Positions 25,477 to 38,000 of a stretch of DNA of 46,247 nt are shown one piece after another. The translations under genes and the position numbers were made by a program. The notes beneath the pieces were generated by a model. It was given only the letters and a program-made list of their open reading frames with translations, made no database searches and was not told the DNA's origin. The stretch lies in the NCBI GenBank assembly GCA_910586655.1, contig CAJUIR010000009.1, positions 1-46,247 of the forward strand, given 5' to 3'. Numbering within the stretch: position 1 is the first letter of the stretch; the number at the start of each line of letters is the position of its first letter. Source of the stretch: an uncultured Christensenellaceae bacterium (GTDB taxonomy: Bacteria > Bacillota > Clostridia > Christensenellales > Borkfalkiaceae).

Positions 25477-28400
25477 TTATTCTTTTCCCGCCAACTTTTT
25501 GTAGCCTGCAAGGCGCTGTTTGGAGTTTTCTTCCGTTTTTTGGAAGAGTTCGTCCGCTAAGGCGGGCTGCGTCTTTTTCAGCGAAGCATAGCGCGTTTCG
25601 CCCAGAATGAACGCCTGATAATCGCCCGTCGGATCTTTGCTGTCGAGCAGGAAGGGGTTTTCGCCTTTTTCAGCCAGCATGGGATCGTAACGGTACAACT
25701 GCCAGTAACCGCAATCGACGGCCGCTTTCATTTCGGACTGCGACTTCATCATGTTGATGCCGTGGTTGATGCAGGGAGCATAGCAGATGATCAGGGAAGG
25801 ACCGTGATAACTTTCCGCTTCTTTCAGCGCTTTGACGAGTTGATTCTTGTCTGCGCCCATCGAGCACTGCGCCACATATACGTAACCGTAAGATGCCGCA
25901 ATCATGCCGAGATCCTTCTTCTTTACGCGTTTTCCGCTCGAAGCGAACTTCGCAACTGCGCCGATGGGGGTGGATTTGCTCGCCTGACCGCCCGTGTTGG
26001 AATAAACTTCGGTATCGAGTACGAGTACGTTTACGTCTTCGCCGGAAGCAAGAACGTGATCGAGTCCGCCGTAACCGATGTCGTAAGCCCAGCCGTCGCC
26101 GCCGATGATCCAGAACGATTTCTTGATGAGGCAGTCTTTTTCCGCATAAATTTCTTTTTCAAGCGCGTCGCATTCGCAGCCGCAGTCTTTGCATTCTTCG
26201 ATACATTTCAAGAGCGCAGCAGCCGCTTTTTTGCTGCCTTCCGCATCGTCCATATTCGCGATCCAGTTTTCGCAAGCCGCTTTGCCTTCCGCCCATTCGT
26301 TCCACAACTGAGAAAGTTTTTCCACTTTTTCTTTTAACGTTCCGCGGCGCGCCTTATAGGCAAGGTTCATGCCGTAGCCGAATTCCGCGTTGTCTTCAAA
26401 GAGGGAGTTTGCCCATGCGGGTCCGTGACCCTGCTTATTGGTGGTGTAAGGGCAGGTAGGGGATGAACCGCCGTAAATGGAGGAGCAGCCCGTTGCGTTT
26501 GCAACGATCATTCTGTCGCCGAAAAGTTGGGTCAGCAGTTTGACGTAAGGCGTTTCGCCGCAACCTGCGCACGCGCCCGAGAATTCAAACAGGGAAGGAG
26601 TGAACTGCGATTTTTTAACGTCCGCCATTTTCACTTCCGAAAGATCCGCTTCGGGAAGTTCCACCGCATATTCCCAGTTCTTGGCTTCTACGGGTTCGAC
26701 TTCCGCAAACGGCGTCATGACGAGCGCGTTGTTGCCCTTCATGCCGGGGCAGACGTCTGCGCAGACGCCGCAGCCCATACAGTCGAGCGGGGAGACCTGC
26801 ATACGGTATTCGTAATTGGGGATTCCCGTTGCGGGTTTGGTTTCGAATTGATCGGGTCTGTCTGCGCCGACGGGGACGAGGGCGGGACGGATGCAGGCGT
26901 GCGGACATACGAACGCGCACTGATTGCACTGAATACAGTTTTCTTTGATCCACTTGGGAACGAGTACGGCAACGCCGCGTTTTTCGTATTTGGTCGTGCC
27001 CGTGGGAACGGTGCCGTCCGCTGCGAATGCGGAAGAGGGAAGTTTATCGCCCTCCAAGGCAAGAATGGGAGCGACCACGTTCCGGAAGTAGTCGTTATCC
27101 GCAAGTTTTATCATTTCCGCGCCTTCGGTCGTCGTCGCCCACGAAGCGGGAATTTCGATTTGTACGAGGTTTTCTTTTGCGGAGTCGATCGCGTTGTAGT
27201 TCATCTGAACGATGGCGTCGCCCTTTCTCGCAAACGACTTGTACGCCATTTTCTTCATCAGTTCCACCGCCTGTTCGTAAGGCATGATCTGGCTGTTGAT
27301 CAGGAAGAATGCCGACTGTAAGATGGTGTTGGTTCTGCCGCGCAGTCCGAGTTTTGCCGCAATGGAAATCGCGTCGATGATGTAAAGTTTCGCATGCTTT
27401 TTCGCCAGCGCGTTTTTCACTGCTGCCGGCAGATTCTTTTCCAATTCCTCGACGCTCGTCCAAGGTGCGTTTAAAAGGAACGAACCGCCGTCCTTCAAAT
27501 CGCTCGTCATGTCGTAACGGATGACGTAAGAAGGGTTATGGCAGGCGATGAAATCCGCCGAATCGATGAGATATTCGCTCTGAATGGGTTTTTTCCCGAA
27601 GCGGAGATGCGAAACGGTGATGCCGCCCGATTTCTTACTGTCGTAGAAGAAATATGCCTGCGCGTACATTTTCGTGTTATCGCCGATGATCTTGATGGAG
27701 TTTTTATTTGCGCCTACGGTGCCGTCCGAACCGAGTCCGTAGAATTTGCACGAAGTGGATCCTTCGGGCGCCGCGTCGAATTTCTTGGAGAAATCGAGCG
27801 AAGTGTTCGTGACGTCTTCGTGAATGCCGATGGTGAAGTGATTCTTAGGTTTTTTCGCCTCTAAGTTCTGATAGACCGCAAGAACCATCGAGGGGTTGAA
27901 TTCTTTGGAGCCCAAGCCGTATCTGCCGCCGACAACGTCCACGGTCTTTACGCCGTGTTCGAGCAGCGCCGTGCATACGTCGAGATAGAGGGGTTCTCCG
28001 AGCGAACCGGGTTCTTTGGTTCTGTCGAGTACCGCAATGTTTTTGCAGGTTTTGGGAATGGCTTTTACGAAAGCGGAAGAAACGAAGGGACGGTACAGAC
28101 GGACTTTGATCAAACCGTATTTCTTGCCCTGTGCGTTCAGTTTATTGATGCTTTCTTCTACCGTTTCCGCGCCCGAGCCCATGATTACGACAACGTGTTC
28201 GGCGTCTTTTGCACCGACGTAATCAAACAGGTGATATTTTCTTCCTGTCAGCGCCGAAACTTCGTTCATCATTTCCTGTACGATGTCGGGCGTCGCGTTA
28301 TAGTAACTGTTTGCAGTTTCTCTGTTCTGGAAGTAAGTATCGCCGTTCTGCGCCGTGCCGCGCTGTACGGGGTGTTCGGGATTGAGCGCGCGCGCCTTGA

Positions 28401-29013
28401 ATTCGGCAACGTCTTTGTCCAATCCTTTTTTCTCGAATATGGCTTTCATTTCCTCATAATCGATCGCATCGATCTTACTCACTTCATGAGAAGTACGGAA
28501 TCCGTCGAAGAAGTTGATGAAAGGCACGCGCGAACGGAGCGTGGAAAGGTGCGCAACAAGCGCAAGATCCATTACTTCCTGAACGGAACAGCCCGCGATC
28601 ATTGCAAATCCCGTCTGACGGCATGCCATGACGTCCGCATGGTCGCCGAAGATGTTCAGCGAGTGTGCTGCAAGCGCGCGCGCAGAAACGTGCATAACCA
28701 TGGGGAGCAGTTCGCCCGAAATCTTATACATATTGGGAATCATCAACAGAAGTCCCTGCGAAGCAGTGTAAGTCGTAGTCAGCGCGCCTGCCGTTAACGA
28801 ACCGTGAACCGCGCCCGCCGCTCCGCCTTCGGACTGCATTTCCGCAATGCGGAGTTTTTGTCCCCACATATTCACTCTGCCCTGCGTTGCCCATTCGTCG
28901 GCGGATTCCGCCATAGGAGACGAAGGGGTGATGGGGTAGATGGCGGCTACTTCCGAAAACGCATAAGCGACGTGGCTTGCGGCGGTGTTGCCGTCGATAG
29001 TCATCTTAGTCAT
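25477..29013 (-). CDS. nifJ: Pyruvate:ferredoxin (flavodoxin) oxidoreductase
   Basis: This 1178-aa single-chain enzyme oxidises pyruvate with CoA to acetyl-CoA and CO2, reducing ferredoxin; it is central to anaerobic energy metabolism. Domain I opens with YPITPSSPMAE. Two 4Fe-4S clusters sit at about 691-710 (CIQCNQCAFVCPHAC) and 742-755 (CMGCGVCADVCPG). The thiamine diphosphate domain has CAGCGE, GCSSIYGGSSPTCPY, GGDGWAYDIGYGG and NTGGQASKSTP. The start at 29013 was chosen because GGAGG is seven bases upstream. A short Cys-rich insertion (CKDCGCECD) at about 935-945 is unusual. It is a stand-alone gene with its own promoter. Confidence 0.97.
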   Translation of the reverse strand: MTKMTIDGNTAASHVAYAFSEVAAIYPITPSSPMAESADEWATQGRVNMWGQKLRIAEMQSEGGAAGAVHGSLTAGALTTTYTASQGLLLMIPNMYKISGELLPMVMHVSARALAAHSLNIFGDHADVMACRQTGFAMIAGCSVQEVMDLALVAHLSTLRSRVPFINFFDGFRTSHEVSKIDAIDYEEMKAIFEKKGLDKDVAEFKARALNPEHPVQRGTAQNGDTYFQNRETANSYYNATPDIVQEMMNEVSALTGRKYHLFDYVGAKDAEHVVVIMGSGAETVEESINKLNAQGKKYGLIKVRLYRPFVSSAFVKAIPKTCKNIAVLDRTKEPGSLGEPLYLDVCTALLEHGVKTVDVVGGRYGLGSKEFNPSMVLAVYQNLEAKKPKNHFTIGIHEDVTNTSLDFSKKFDAAPEGSTSCKFYGLGSDGTVGANKNSIKIIGDNTKMYAQAYFFYDSKKSGGITVSHLRFGKKPIQSEYLIDSADFIACHNPSYVIRYDMTSDLKDGGSFLLNAPWTSVEELEKNLPAAVKNALAKKHAKLYIIDAISIAAKLGLRGRTNTILQSAFFLINSQIMPYEQAVELMKKMAYKSFARKGDAIVQMNYNAIDSAKENLVQIEIPASWATTTEGAEMIKLADNDYFRNVVAPILALEGDKLPSSAFAADGTVPTGTTKYEKRGVAVLVPKWIKENCIQCNQCAFVCPHACIRPALVPVGADRPDQFETKPATGIPNYEYRMQVSPLDCMGCGVCADVCPGMKGNNALVMTPFAEVEPVEAKNWEYAVELPEADLSEVKMADVKKSQFTPSLFEFSGACAGCGETPYVKLLTQLFGDRMIVANATGCSSIYGGSSPTCPYTTNKQGHGPAWANSLFEDNAEFGYGMNLAYKARRGTLKEKVEKLSQLWNEWAEGKAACENWIANMDDAEGSKKAAAALLKCIEECKDCGCECDALEKEIYAEKDCLIKKSFWIIGGDGWAYDIGYGGLDHVLASGEDVNVLVLDTEVYSNTGGQASKSTPIGAVAKFASSGKRVKKKDLGMIAASYGYVYVAQCSMGADKNQLVKALKEAESYHGPSLIICYAPCINHGINMMKSQSEMKAAVDCGYWQLYRYDPMLAEKGENPFLLDSKDPTGDYQAFILGETRYASLKKTQPALADELFQKTEENSKQRLAGYKKLAGKE

Positions 29014-32000
29014 CAAAAAACCTCCAAAAAATTATAATTTGTCATTTTTTGTGCGCGGAAAAAATGCGCCTCTCCGCGCGCCTGTACCATTATATAGGTT
29101 TTTTCATGCGAAGTCAATAGCAGACGGTAAAAAACTTGCCCTCAAGATCAAAAATCATCTTAGTAGAAAGGCTAAATGAAATGTAAATCCTTTTTTACGG
29201 TATGCAGGCAGATCGATTTCGTCATACGCCGTATTTTTTATATTCATTCCGCGCAGGGTTTTGGTACGAAGCGCAGGGAATCTGCCTTGTCGGATAGTTC
29301 TCATCCAATCGGATCGCTTTGTAATACTCCTCCTCCAAACTATGACGTAATTGATCGTATTCCACGTCATAACTCGTCGGCACCAACCGCTGTTGCGTGA
29401 TTTCACCGACGAGTTGAATATAGTTGTTAAAAGTTTTTTTGTTGAACGAACCGCTGTGTTTAAATCCGCCTGCAATGGATACAAAATATCTGCGGATCGT
29501 TTTCGTATTTTTCGAAGCATTGTCAAATGCATACGTCTGTGTTGTGGCTGCATTTGCCGTCGCGGTTCCATGAGGTTTTGTTGCAGAGTGGGAGGCAATA
29601 CAGAATGCAGAAGGGCTGTTGCTCGTTGCATAATATTTTGCAGGAACTTTTGAAGGATCGTTTCCGCAAGAATATACGCGCGCATAGGCAAACACTGTAT
29701 TGTTTCCGATATAATGCGTTCCGACTGCCTGCGTGTATAACGGAACGTTATAGCGCGTGTGAGCGGGTACTTCTACTTCTACCGAATACAATACTGCTCC
29801 GTAATAAGTTGAACCGCTGGTAGAAACCACACCGCTTCCGTTGTAAAGATTGATGCTGTTACCGACTGTTAACGTGTATGTCGCATTTTCGGTTGCAACA
29901 TGTTCGGCGTTAAAATTCACATAAGAGATACTTCCCGTTGCTGTTCCGTAGGCACGGCGAATCACTTTGATTTCGGGAGCATCTTCGATGGCGACGCCCG
30001 TATCTGCGAGGGGGGACGCACTTCCTAAGGGCGATCCGTCCCTTCCCGTGTTTTCCGCGGTGTTATGCCCCCATTTGCCGACGTATGTCGGCTTAATTAT
30101 AAATTTGATTCGTATCGGGTTTTCATTCCGCACAGGGCGTTGGGACGAAGCACGGGGGATCAGCCTCTGTCGGATAGTTCTCATCCAATCGGATCGCTTC
30201 GTAATACTCCTCCTCCAAACTATGACGTAATTGATCGTATTCCACGTCATAACTCGTCGGCACCAACCGCTGCATGCCCGAACTGTTGAGCGTAATGTAG
30301 TTTGTGACGGTGGAGTAACTGCTGTAAGTGCTGGCCGCGCTGTTCGCTCCGCTCATGTGGAGGAAATAGCGCAACGTTTTGGTGTGAGCGGTGTCGTTGA
30401 TGAATTCCAACGTTTTTGTTGCTTGGGCGCGTATAAGGATCGTCTTTCCTGCTGCATTGCTCCCGTTTTGTGCAAAATTGCCGACGGTACTCGCCATGCT
30501 TTTCGAATAGAATTGATTGATTTCAGCAATACCGTACGAATTTACGGAGGCATACATCCAGGCGGTTGCACCGGAATTCGATCTTCTTCCGTAGTTCTGA
30601 GCGAGAAACGTGACGTTTGCCGTAAAGCGTGTAAAAGCAGGAACGGTAGTCGATATCGACACTAACGTTACGCGCCCGCCTGAATTTTTGTTGTTGGAAG
30701 TACTCCCTGCACCGTATAAAGTTTGCTGTGTACCTTCTACTAAAGGATTTGTGACGGGATTATTGTGGTTGAGTTCCGTTTCAGAAAATGTAAGGGAATA
30801 CTTATTTTCAGGCGCATTTTTAACAGCCCAGACTTCGGTTTGGAAGTTCGGCTGAGTTGCCGAATTTTCGGTATCTGCGAGGGGGGACGCACTTCCTACG
30901 GAAACACTTCCGACGGGCGATCCGTCCCTTCCCGTGTTTTCCGCAGTGTTAAGCCCCTATTTGCCGACTTCCGTCGGCTCATGTTTTTCGGGAATGAAGC
31001 ATGCGGAAAAGTTTTTTTGAATTTCACTTTGATTTCATTGTAAAATATTTTCGTATTTGCTATAATATATGGAAAAGGTAAAATCGGATACATATGCAGG
31101 CACTCGCATTTCAAGACGTTTCTTTTTCGTACGGAGACGATTCTTTTCAAATCGAACATTTGAACTTCTCGGTGGAAGAAGGCGAATTTGTTGCCGTTCT
31201 CGGACATAACGGGAGCGGTAAAAGCACGTTGGCGCGGCTTGCGGACGGATTGCTGGAAGCGGACGGCGGCGAGATTTTGGTTTTCGGCACGCCGCTTATC
31301 GGAAAAAAAATTTACGAGATCCGCAGGCAGGTGGGCGTGGTGTTCCAGAACCCCGATAATCAGACGGTCGCTTCCATTGTAGAGGACGACGTTGCCTTCG
31401 GCGCCGAAAACGTGGGGCTTCCCAGAAAAGAAATCGGCGAACGCATCGATTTTGCATTAAAAGCGGTGGGCATGGAAGAATACCGCAGCGCGACCGTTTC
31501 CCGACTTTCGGGCGGACAAAAGCAACGGATCGCCATTGCCGGCGTGTTGGCATTAAAACCTAAAATCATGATTTTAGACGAGTCGACCGCCATGCTCGAT
31601 CCGCGCGGCAGGAAAGAAATTATCGACGTCGTACTTAAACTGAACAGAGAAGAAAAAATTACGGTGCTTTTGATCACGCACTTCCCCGAAGAAGCGTTGC
31701 TTGCCGACCGAGCGATCGTGATGAATCGGGGCGAAATCGTAATGGAGGGGAAACCCGAAGAAATTTTCGAACGCCACGAAGAACTCGTAACGTATAATCT
31801 CGATTTGCCGCGCATCGGCAAAATCTGCAAAAAATTGCAGGCGGGAGGGATGAACGTATCCGATACGCTCGACGAAGAAAAATTGGCGGAGGAGATCGCG
31901 CAGTGCGTATTACGGCAGAACATTTAAGTTATGTATATAACGCCGGTTCGCCCTTTGCCTGCGCCGCCTTGAAAGACGTAACTCTCACGGTGGAAGAAGG

Positions 32001-35000
32001 CGAATTTTTCGGCATTATCGGGCACACGGGCAGCGGAAAGTCTACCTTTGTTCAGCACCTCAACGGACTTTTGCGCGTCCCTTCGTCGCTCAAAAAACGG
32101 AAAAAGAAAAAACTCAAAAAAGGGCAGACGCCGCTTCCCGAAACGGTTTTAAAAGTCGGCGAGTTCGATCTGACCGACAAAAAAACCGATTTCCGCGCTC
32201 TGCGAAAAAGCGTGGGAATGGTATTTCAATATCCCGAATATCAATTATTTGCCGATACGGTGGAAGCGGACGTGGCGTTCGGACTGAAAAATTTTTCCGA
32301 AAAAAAGCCTACGGACGAGGAAAAGAAGGCTGCGGTCAAAGCCGCTCTCGAAATCGTGGGGCTGAATTACGACGAGATCAAAGAAAAATCCCCCTTTGAA
32401 CTTTCGGGCGGGCAGAAACGGCGCGTTGCGATCGCGGGCGTGATTGTTACCCGTCCCGAGATATTGGTATTGGACGAGCCTGCGGCAGGGCTGGATCCGC
32501 TGGGGAAACGCGAAGTCATGGAACTGTTGCACAAACTTCACAGGGAGTGGTGTAAAACGGTGATCATCGTTTCGCACGATATGGACGAAATTTCCGAAAA
32601 CTGCACGCGGGCGGCAGTGTTCTCCGAAGGAACCGTAAAATACGTGCTTCCGCCCAAAGAACTATTTTCTCACGCGGAAGAACTGCTTTCTCTCGGGCTG
32701 GATATTCCGCTGACGGCGCGCCTTTGCGCCGCGCTGAAAGCGCGGGGCGTGGAGATCGATTGCGATTTTACCGTAGAAAGTTTTGTGGAACGCGTACTTG
32801 AAAAAAATCGCGGCGCGCAGGGCGGTTTGCAAGTCACAGCGGAAACCGAACCCGATCGCGTCGATTTGCCTGTGAAAGAGGACGGCGCAAATCCCGAAGA
32901 AGGGGGCGCGGAATGAAGGACGTAACGTTCGGGCAGTACTATCCCGTAGAGTCCTTCGTACACAGACTGGACCCTCGGTTAAAACTGGTATTTCTCATCG
33001 CTTACATTGTGGCGATTTTCCTTGCCGACAGTTTTTGCGGACTTGCCGTTTGCGCGGGCGCGCTCGTTTTGATTATCGCGTTTGCGCGCGTGCCTTTGCG
33101 TAAAATTTTGCGTTCGGTGCGCGGAATCTTATTTCTCGTCGTCTTTACGGCAGTTATTAACGTACTGTTCCACGGCGGCGACGAAGTGTGGGCGGAGTGG
33201 TGGATCTTTACGATCACCAAGCAGGGCGTCATTTTTTCAGCCTTTTTGATCCTGCGCTTGGTGCTGCTTGTGATGTGTTCGTGTATGCTCACTTATACGA
33301 CGACACCCGTTTCGCTGACGGACGGGATCGAAAGTCTTTTAACGCCGCTCAAATGGATCCGTTTTCCGATACACGAACTTGCGCTGATCATGAGCATTGC
33401 GTTGCGGTTTATTCCCATTCTCATGGATGAAACGGAGCGCATCAAAAACGCGCAGAAAGCGCGCGGCGCCGATTTCGAATCGCGCGGACTGATTAAAAAA
33501 GTGCGCGCCATCATTCCCATTCTCATTCCTTTGCTTCTTTCCGCGTTCCGCCGCGCCGACGAACTCGGCGATGCGATGGAAGCGCGCTGTTACACGGGCG
33601 GAAAGCACCGCACCAAGTACAAAAAATTACGTTTTTCCTGGCGCGATCTCATCGCGTTGCTGCTGATTTCCGCGGTGATGACGGGGGTGGTTCTGCTCCG
33701 CGTTTACGGATGGGCGCCGGCATGAGATACGTTCTTCTTGTCAGTTACGACGGCACTTGTTTTTCCGGATTTCAAAAACAGCGCGAGGAACGTACGGTAC
33801 AGGGCGAACTGGAACGCGCGGCAACCGGAATTTTCGGCATGGTAACGAAAATTGCGGGTAGCGGCAGAACGGACGCGGGCGTACACGCCGAAGGGCAGGT
33901 CTGCCATTTCGACGCGACGACGTCCATTCCGCCGAATAAAATCGCCGCGTGTTTTAACGCAGTTTTGTCTCCCGATTTGCGCGTGTTGAAAAGCGCCGCC
34001 GCGCCCGACGGGTTCGACTGTACGCGCAGTGCAAAACGCAAGACGTACGCTTATTCTTTTTATTATGCCCGAACGGAACTGCCGCTTTGGGAACGGTACT
34101 CCGTCCGCGTCAAAGAAAAACCCGATTGCGCCAAGATGCGGGCGGCGGCAAACCTGCTGCTCGGCAGGCACGATTTTAAGGCGTTTTGCGCTTCGGGTTC
34201 TTCGGCAAAGACAAGTATCAGAGAAATTTTCGGCGTAGAGATCAATGAGCGTATCAGCGCGCAGGGAACCGAATATACTATTACCGTGTGCGGGAACGGA
34301 TTTCTTTATCATATGGTCCGCATCCTTGCCGGCGAACTGATCGCGATCGGCTGCGGCAAAGAGGAACGAATCACTGCGGCGTTTGCGTCGGGCGAGCGGA
34401 AATTGCTTGCCAAAACAATGCCGGCAAAAGGGTTGAAATTGATGGGAGCAGAATATGCGGCGGAACTGTTTCCAGCCGCTTCGGAGGAATAAATGGAATT
34501 TTTCGATTGGTTGGGCGTACCGCAGATCGTAGTCGACTATCTGAATCTGACGGTGGAATCGGCAGACGATGCGGCGGCGCTGATCACAAGAATTTTAATG
34601 ATCAGTGCGATCGTTGCGGGCGCACTCTACGTCGTAGGGCTCTTGTGCGGCGGACTGGGACTTATGAAGATGGCAAAACGGGAAGGGATCTCCTATTGGT
34701 GGATCGGATTCCTGCCGTTCGGGAATACCTATCTCATAGGAAAACTTGCGGGCGAAACGCAGATCTTCGGGCAGAAGTGCAAACGCATCGGGCTGTATGC
34801 CATGCTGGCGGAAATCGTGTACGTCATCATCGGCATCGCAATGCTTGTGCTTTCGTTTATGCTGGTAAACGGCGATTTTTACGAACTCAAAGGCGAGGGC
34901 GAAAACGCGTATTACGCATTCAGCAGCGAATTGTTCAAAATGTACAATCCCGGGTACGGTTGGGTGATCACGCTGCAAAACGTATTGGAATACGTTTCGT

Positions 35001-38000
35001 ACGCAATGTGGTTCGTCACGCTGTTTATGATGTGCAGTCTCTTTACGGCGTTCTTCCGCAAGTATTATGCGCGCAGTCCTTTCATCATGACTTTTCTCTG
35101 TGCGCTGCTACCGCTCGAAGGATTTGTTCTTCTGGCGGTGCGGAATAACAAACCCGTCGATTATCAGGCTTATCAGCGCCGCCGTTACGAGGAAATGCGC
35201 AAGCAGGAACAGCAGTACTACGGCGATCTCGGCGGCACGGGACACGCGCCGTTTTCCGATTTCGGAAACGATCGGAACGGGACGTCCGACAGCGGCGGAA
35301 ACGACGATCCGTTTTCCGATTTCGGCGGAACCGAAAACGCCGGCAGTAACGGCAACGCCAGCGGGAGCGGCGGCTCGGACGGCAGTCCGTTCAACGATTT
35401 CTAACGTTCAAAAGCGGAGTTTTCTCCGCTTTTTTGATTGTTACGGCAATTCTTTTTATTCGCAAATTTTCGATTGTTTCAGAACGCATCCGAAAGCGGA
35501 ATCCCGAAAATACGGGAGCGAAACGCTTTACAAAACATAAGATGAATAGTATAATCAATAGGTCAAAATTACTTTTGCGGCACGGTTGTTTTTCGGGACG
35601 CGGGGCGGTAGGAAAAGAATGGAAGATTTGATTTCCGCAATTTCAACTGCATCGGGGCGCGGCGGCGTTGCGATCGTCCGCGTCAGCGGAACGGGCGCTC
35701 TTGCGCTTGCGAAAAAAATGTTTTCGCACAAGGGTGAGTACCTTCCCAATATGCTATACCCGGGAGAGATCGACTGCGGCTCGTTTAGAGATTACGGAAT
35801 GTGCGTTTATTTCCGCGCGCCCAAATCTTTTACAGGGGAAGAAGTCGTGGAATTTCACTGTCACGGCGGACAGGAAATCGCGCGGGGCATTCTTAAAAAG
35901 ACGTTTTCGCTCGGAGCACGTGCGGCGCAACGCGGGGAATTTACAAAGCGCGCTTTTCTCAACGGCAAACTGTCGCTTTCTGCGGCGGAGGGCATGGCGG
36001 AGATGATCAATGCGGAATCGCTCTCCCAGATCCGCGCGGGCTATTCGCTTTATACCGAATCGCTCACGGACGAAGGCAAACGCTTGCAGGCGGTGCTTCA
36101 AACTTGTCTTGCAAGTATCGATGCGGACGTGGATTATCCCGAAGAAGATCTGAACGCCGATTCGAGGATTGAATTATCCGAGAAACTGAAAGACACGGCG
36201 CAATCGCTTGAAAACCTGTTAAAGACCTATCGCGCAGGGAAGAAGATCAGAACAGGGGTCACCGTTGCGCTTTGCGGCGCGCCCAATGCGGGAAAAAGTT
36301 CTCTTTTAAATGCGCTGCTCGGCTATGAAAAAGCCATCGTTTCGGATGAAGCGGGGACGACGCGCGATCTCGTGGAAGGCAATCTTGAAATCAAGGGCGT
36401 GCTGTTTCGACTTGTCGATACGGCGGGATTGCGTGAGAGCGATCATGCGATCGAGCGCGAAGGGATCCGTCGCGCCGAAAAGGCCATTGCGGCGGCGGAC
36501 GTCATCGTATATTTGAAAGAGGACGGAGAAGATTTTGCGTTCCCTGCGGATACGCCCTGTATTACGGTGGGCGCGAAGTGCGATCTCAAACGGCGTAACG
36601 ATTGCGACGTCGTGCTTTCTTCGCTGACGGGCGAGGGGTTGGAAGCATTTCGGGAACTGCTCTATTCGCGCGGATACGGACAGGAAAGCGACGTGTTTTT
36701 ATTGGAAGAGCGCCATTATCGCGCCGTCAAAGACGCCGCCGAAGCGGTATCTGCCGCGCGTTCCGCCGTGGAAAGCGGACTGCCTGCCGAACTGTATGCG
36801 GAAGACGTAAAACGTGCTTGGGAGTCGCTCGGCACGATCAGCGGCGAGACGGCAAGCGAAACCGTGATCACGGAAATTTTCGAAAAGTTCTGTGTCGGGA
36901 AATAAAACGCGTTCCTACTGCGGAGCGGAAATCAAAAAGGATATCATGGTCAATTTAGAACTTTATAAAGTGTTTTATTCGGTGGCGAAGCACGGAAGTC
37001 TGACGAAAGCCGCAGAAGAACTGTTTATTTCGCAACCTGCGGTATCGCAGGCGATCAGACAACTGGAAACTCAACTCGGAACGCCGCTCTTTCACCGTAA
37101 ACACAGGGGAATGGAACTTACGGCGCAGGGCGGCGAATTGATCTTCGGGAAAGTGGAAAAAGCGTTGGAACTTCTGGAAAGCGCGGAAAACGCGCTGACC
37201 GAACTAAGCGAAAGCGCGACGGGAACGCTGCGCATCGGCGCGTCGGAAACGATTTTCCAGTACGCCCTTTCCGAAAAGATCGTTCAGTTTCAGAGGCTGT
37301 ATCCCCGCGTGAAGATCGAATTGATTTCCGATGTGTCGCCCAAGATCATCGACGCGCTGAAAACCGACCGTTGCGATGTAGGATTTTTAAATCTTCCCAT
37401 TCCGCCCGACGACGGAATCACGCTCAGCCGTTCGATCATGTATCTCAACGACGTATTTATTGCGGGAGAACGTTTTTCGGAACTGAAAGGAAAGCGGCTG
37501 ACACTTGCGGATCTGAAACAACTGCCGCTCCTTTTGATGCAGGAAAAGACGGTCGCGCGCGAGGCGTTCAACCAATATGCGCTCAGCCGCAATATCACGC
37601 TGTTGCCTTCGGTCGAAGTTGACAGTTGGGGTTTTATGAAACGGCTGGTTGCGGCGGGCATGGGCGTGGGATGCATTCCGCGGGAATATACGTTGCAGGA
37701 ACTGGAAGACGGAACGCTGTTTGAACTGAATTTAACGCCGGCAATGCCCATTCGTTCCGTGGGGATGGCGTTACCCAAAAATGCAAAAATGCCGTATTCG
37801 TTACGGATGTTTATCAAATTGTTTGAATCATGAAGGAGATTTTCGAATGAAAGAAACGGACAACAAAACCAACCAAACGAAAAAAACGGCGTCAACCGAA
37901 CGGCAGCCTGTCAAAGCGAAGACGGCTGAGACGGAGCGCAAACCCGTTAAGTTGACCGAAACGAAAAAGGCGGCTTCGGAACCTAAAACAAAAAAGCCGC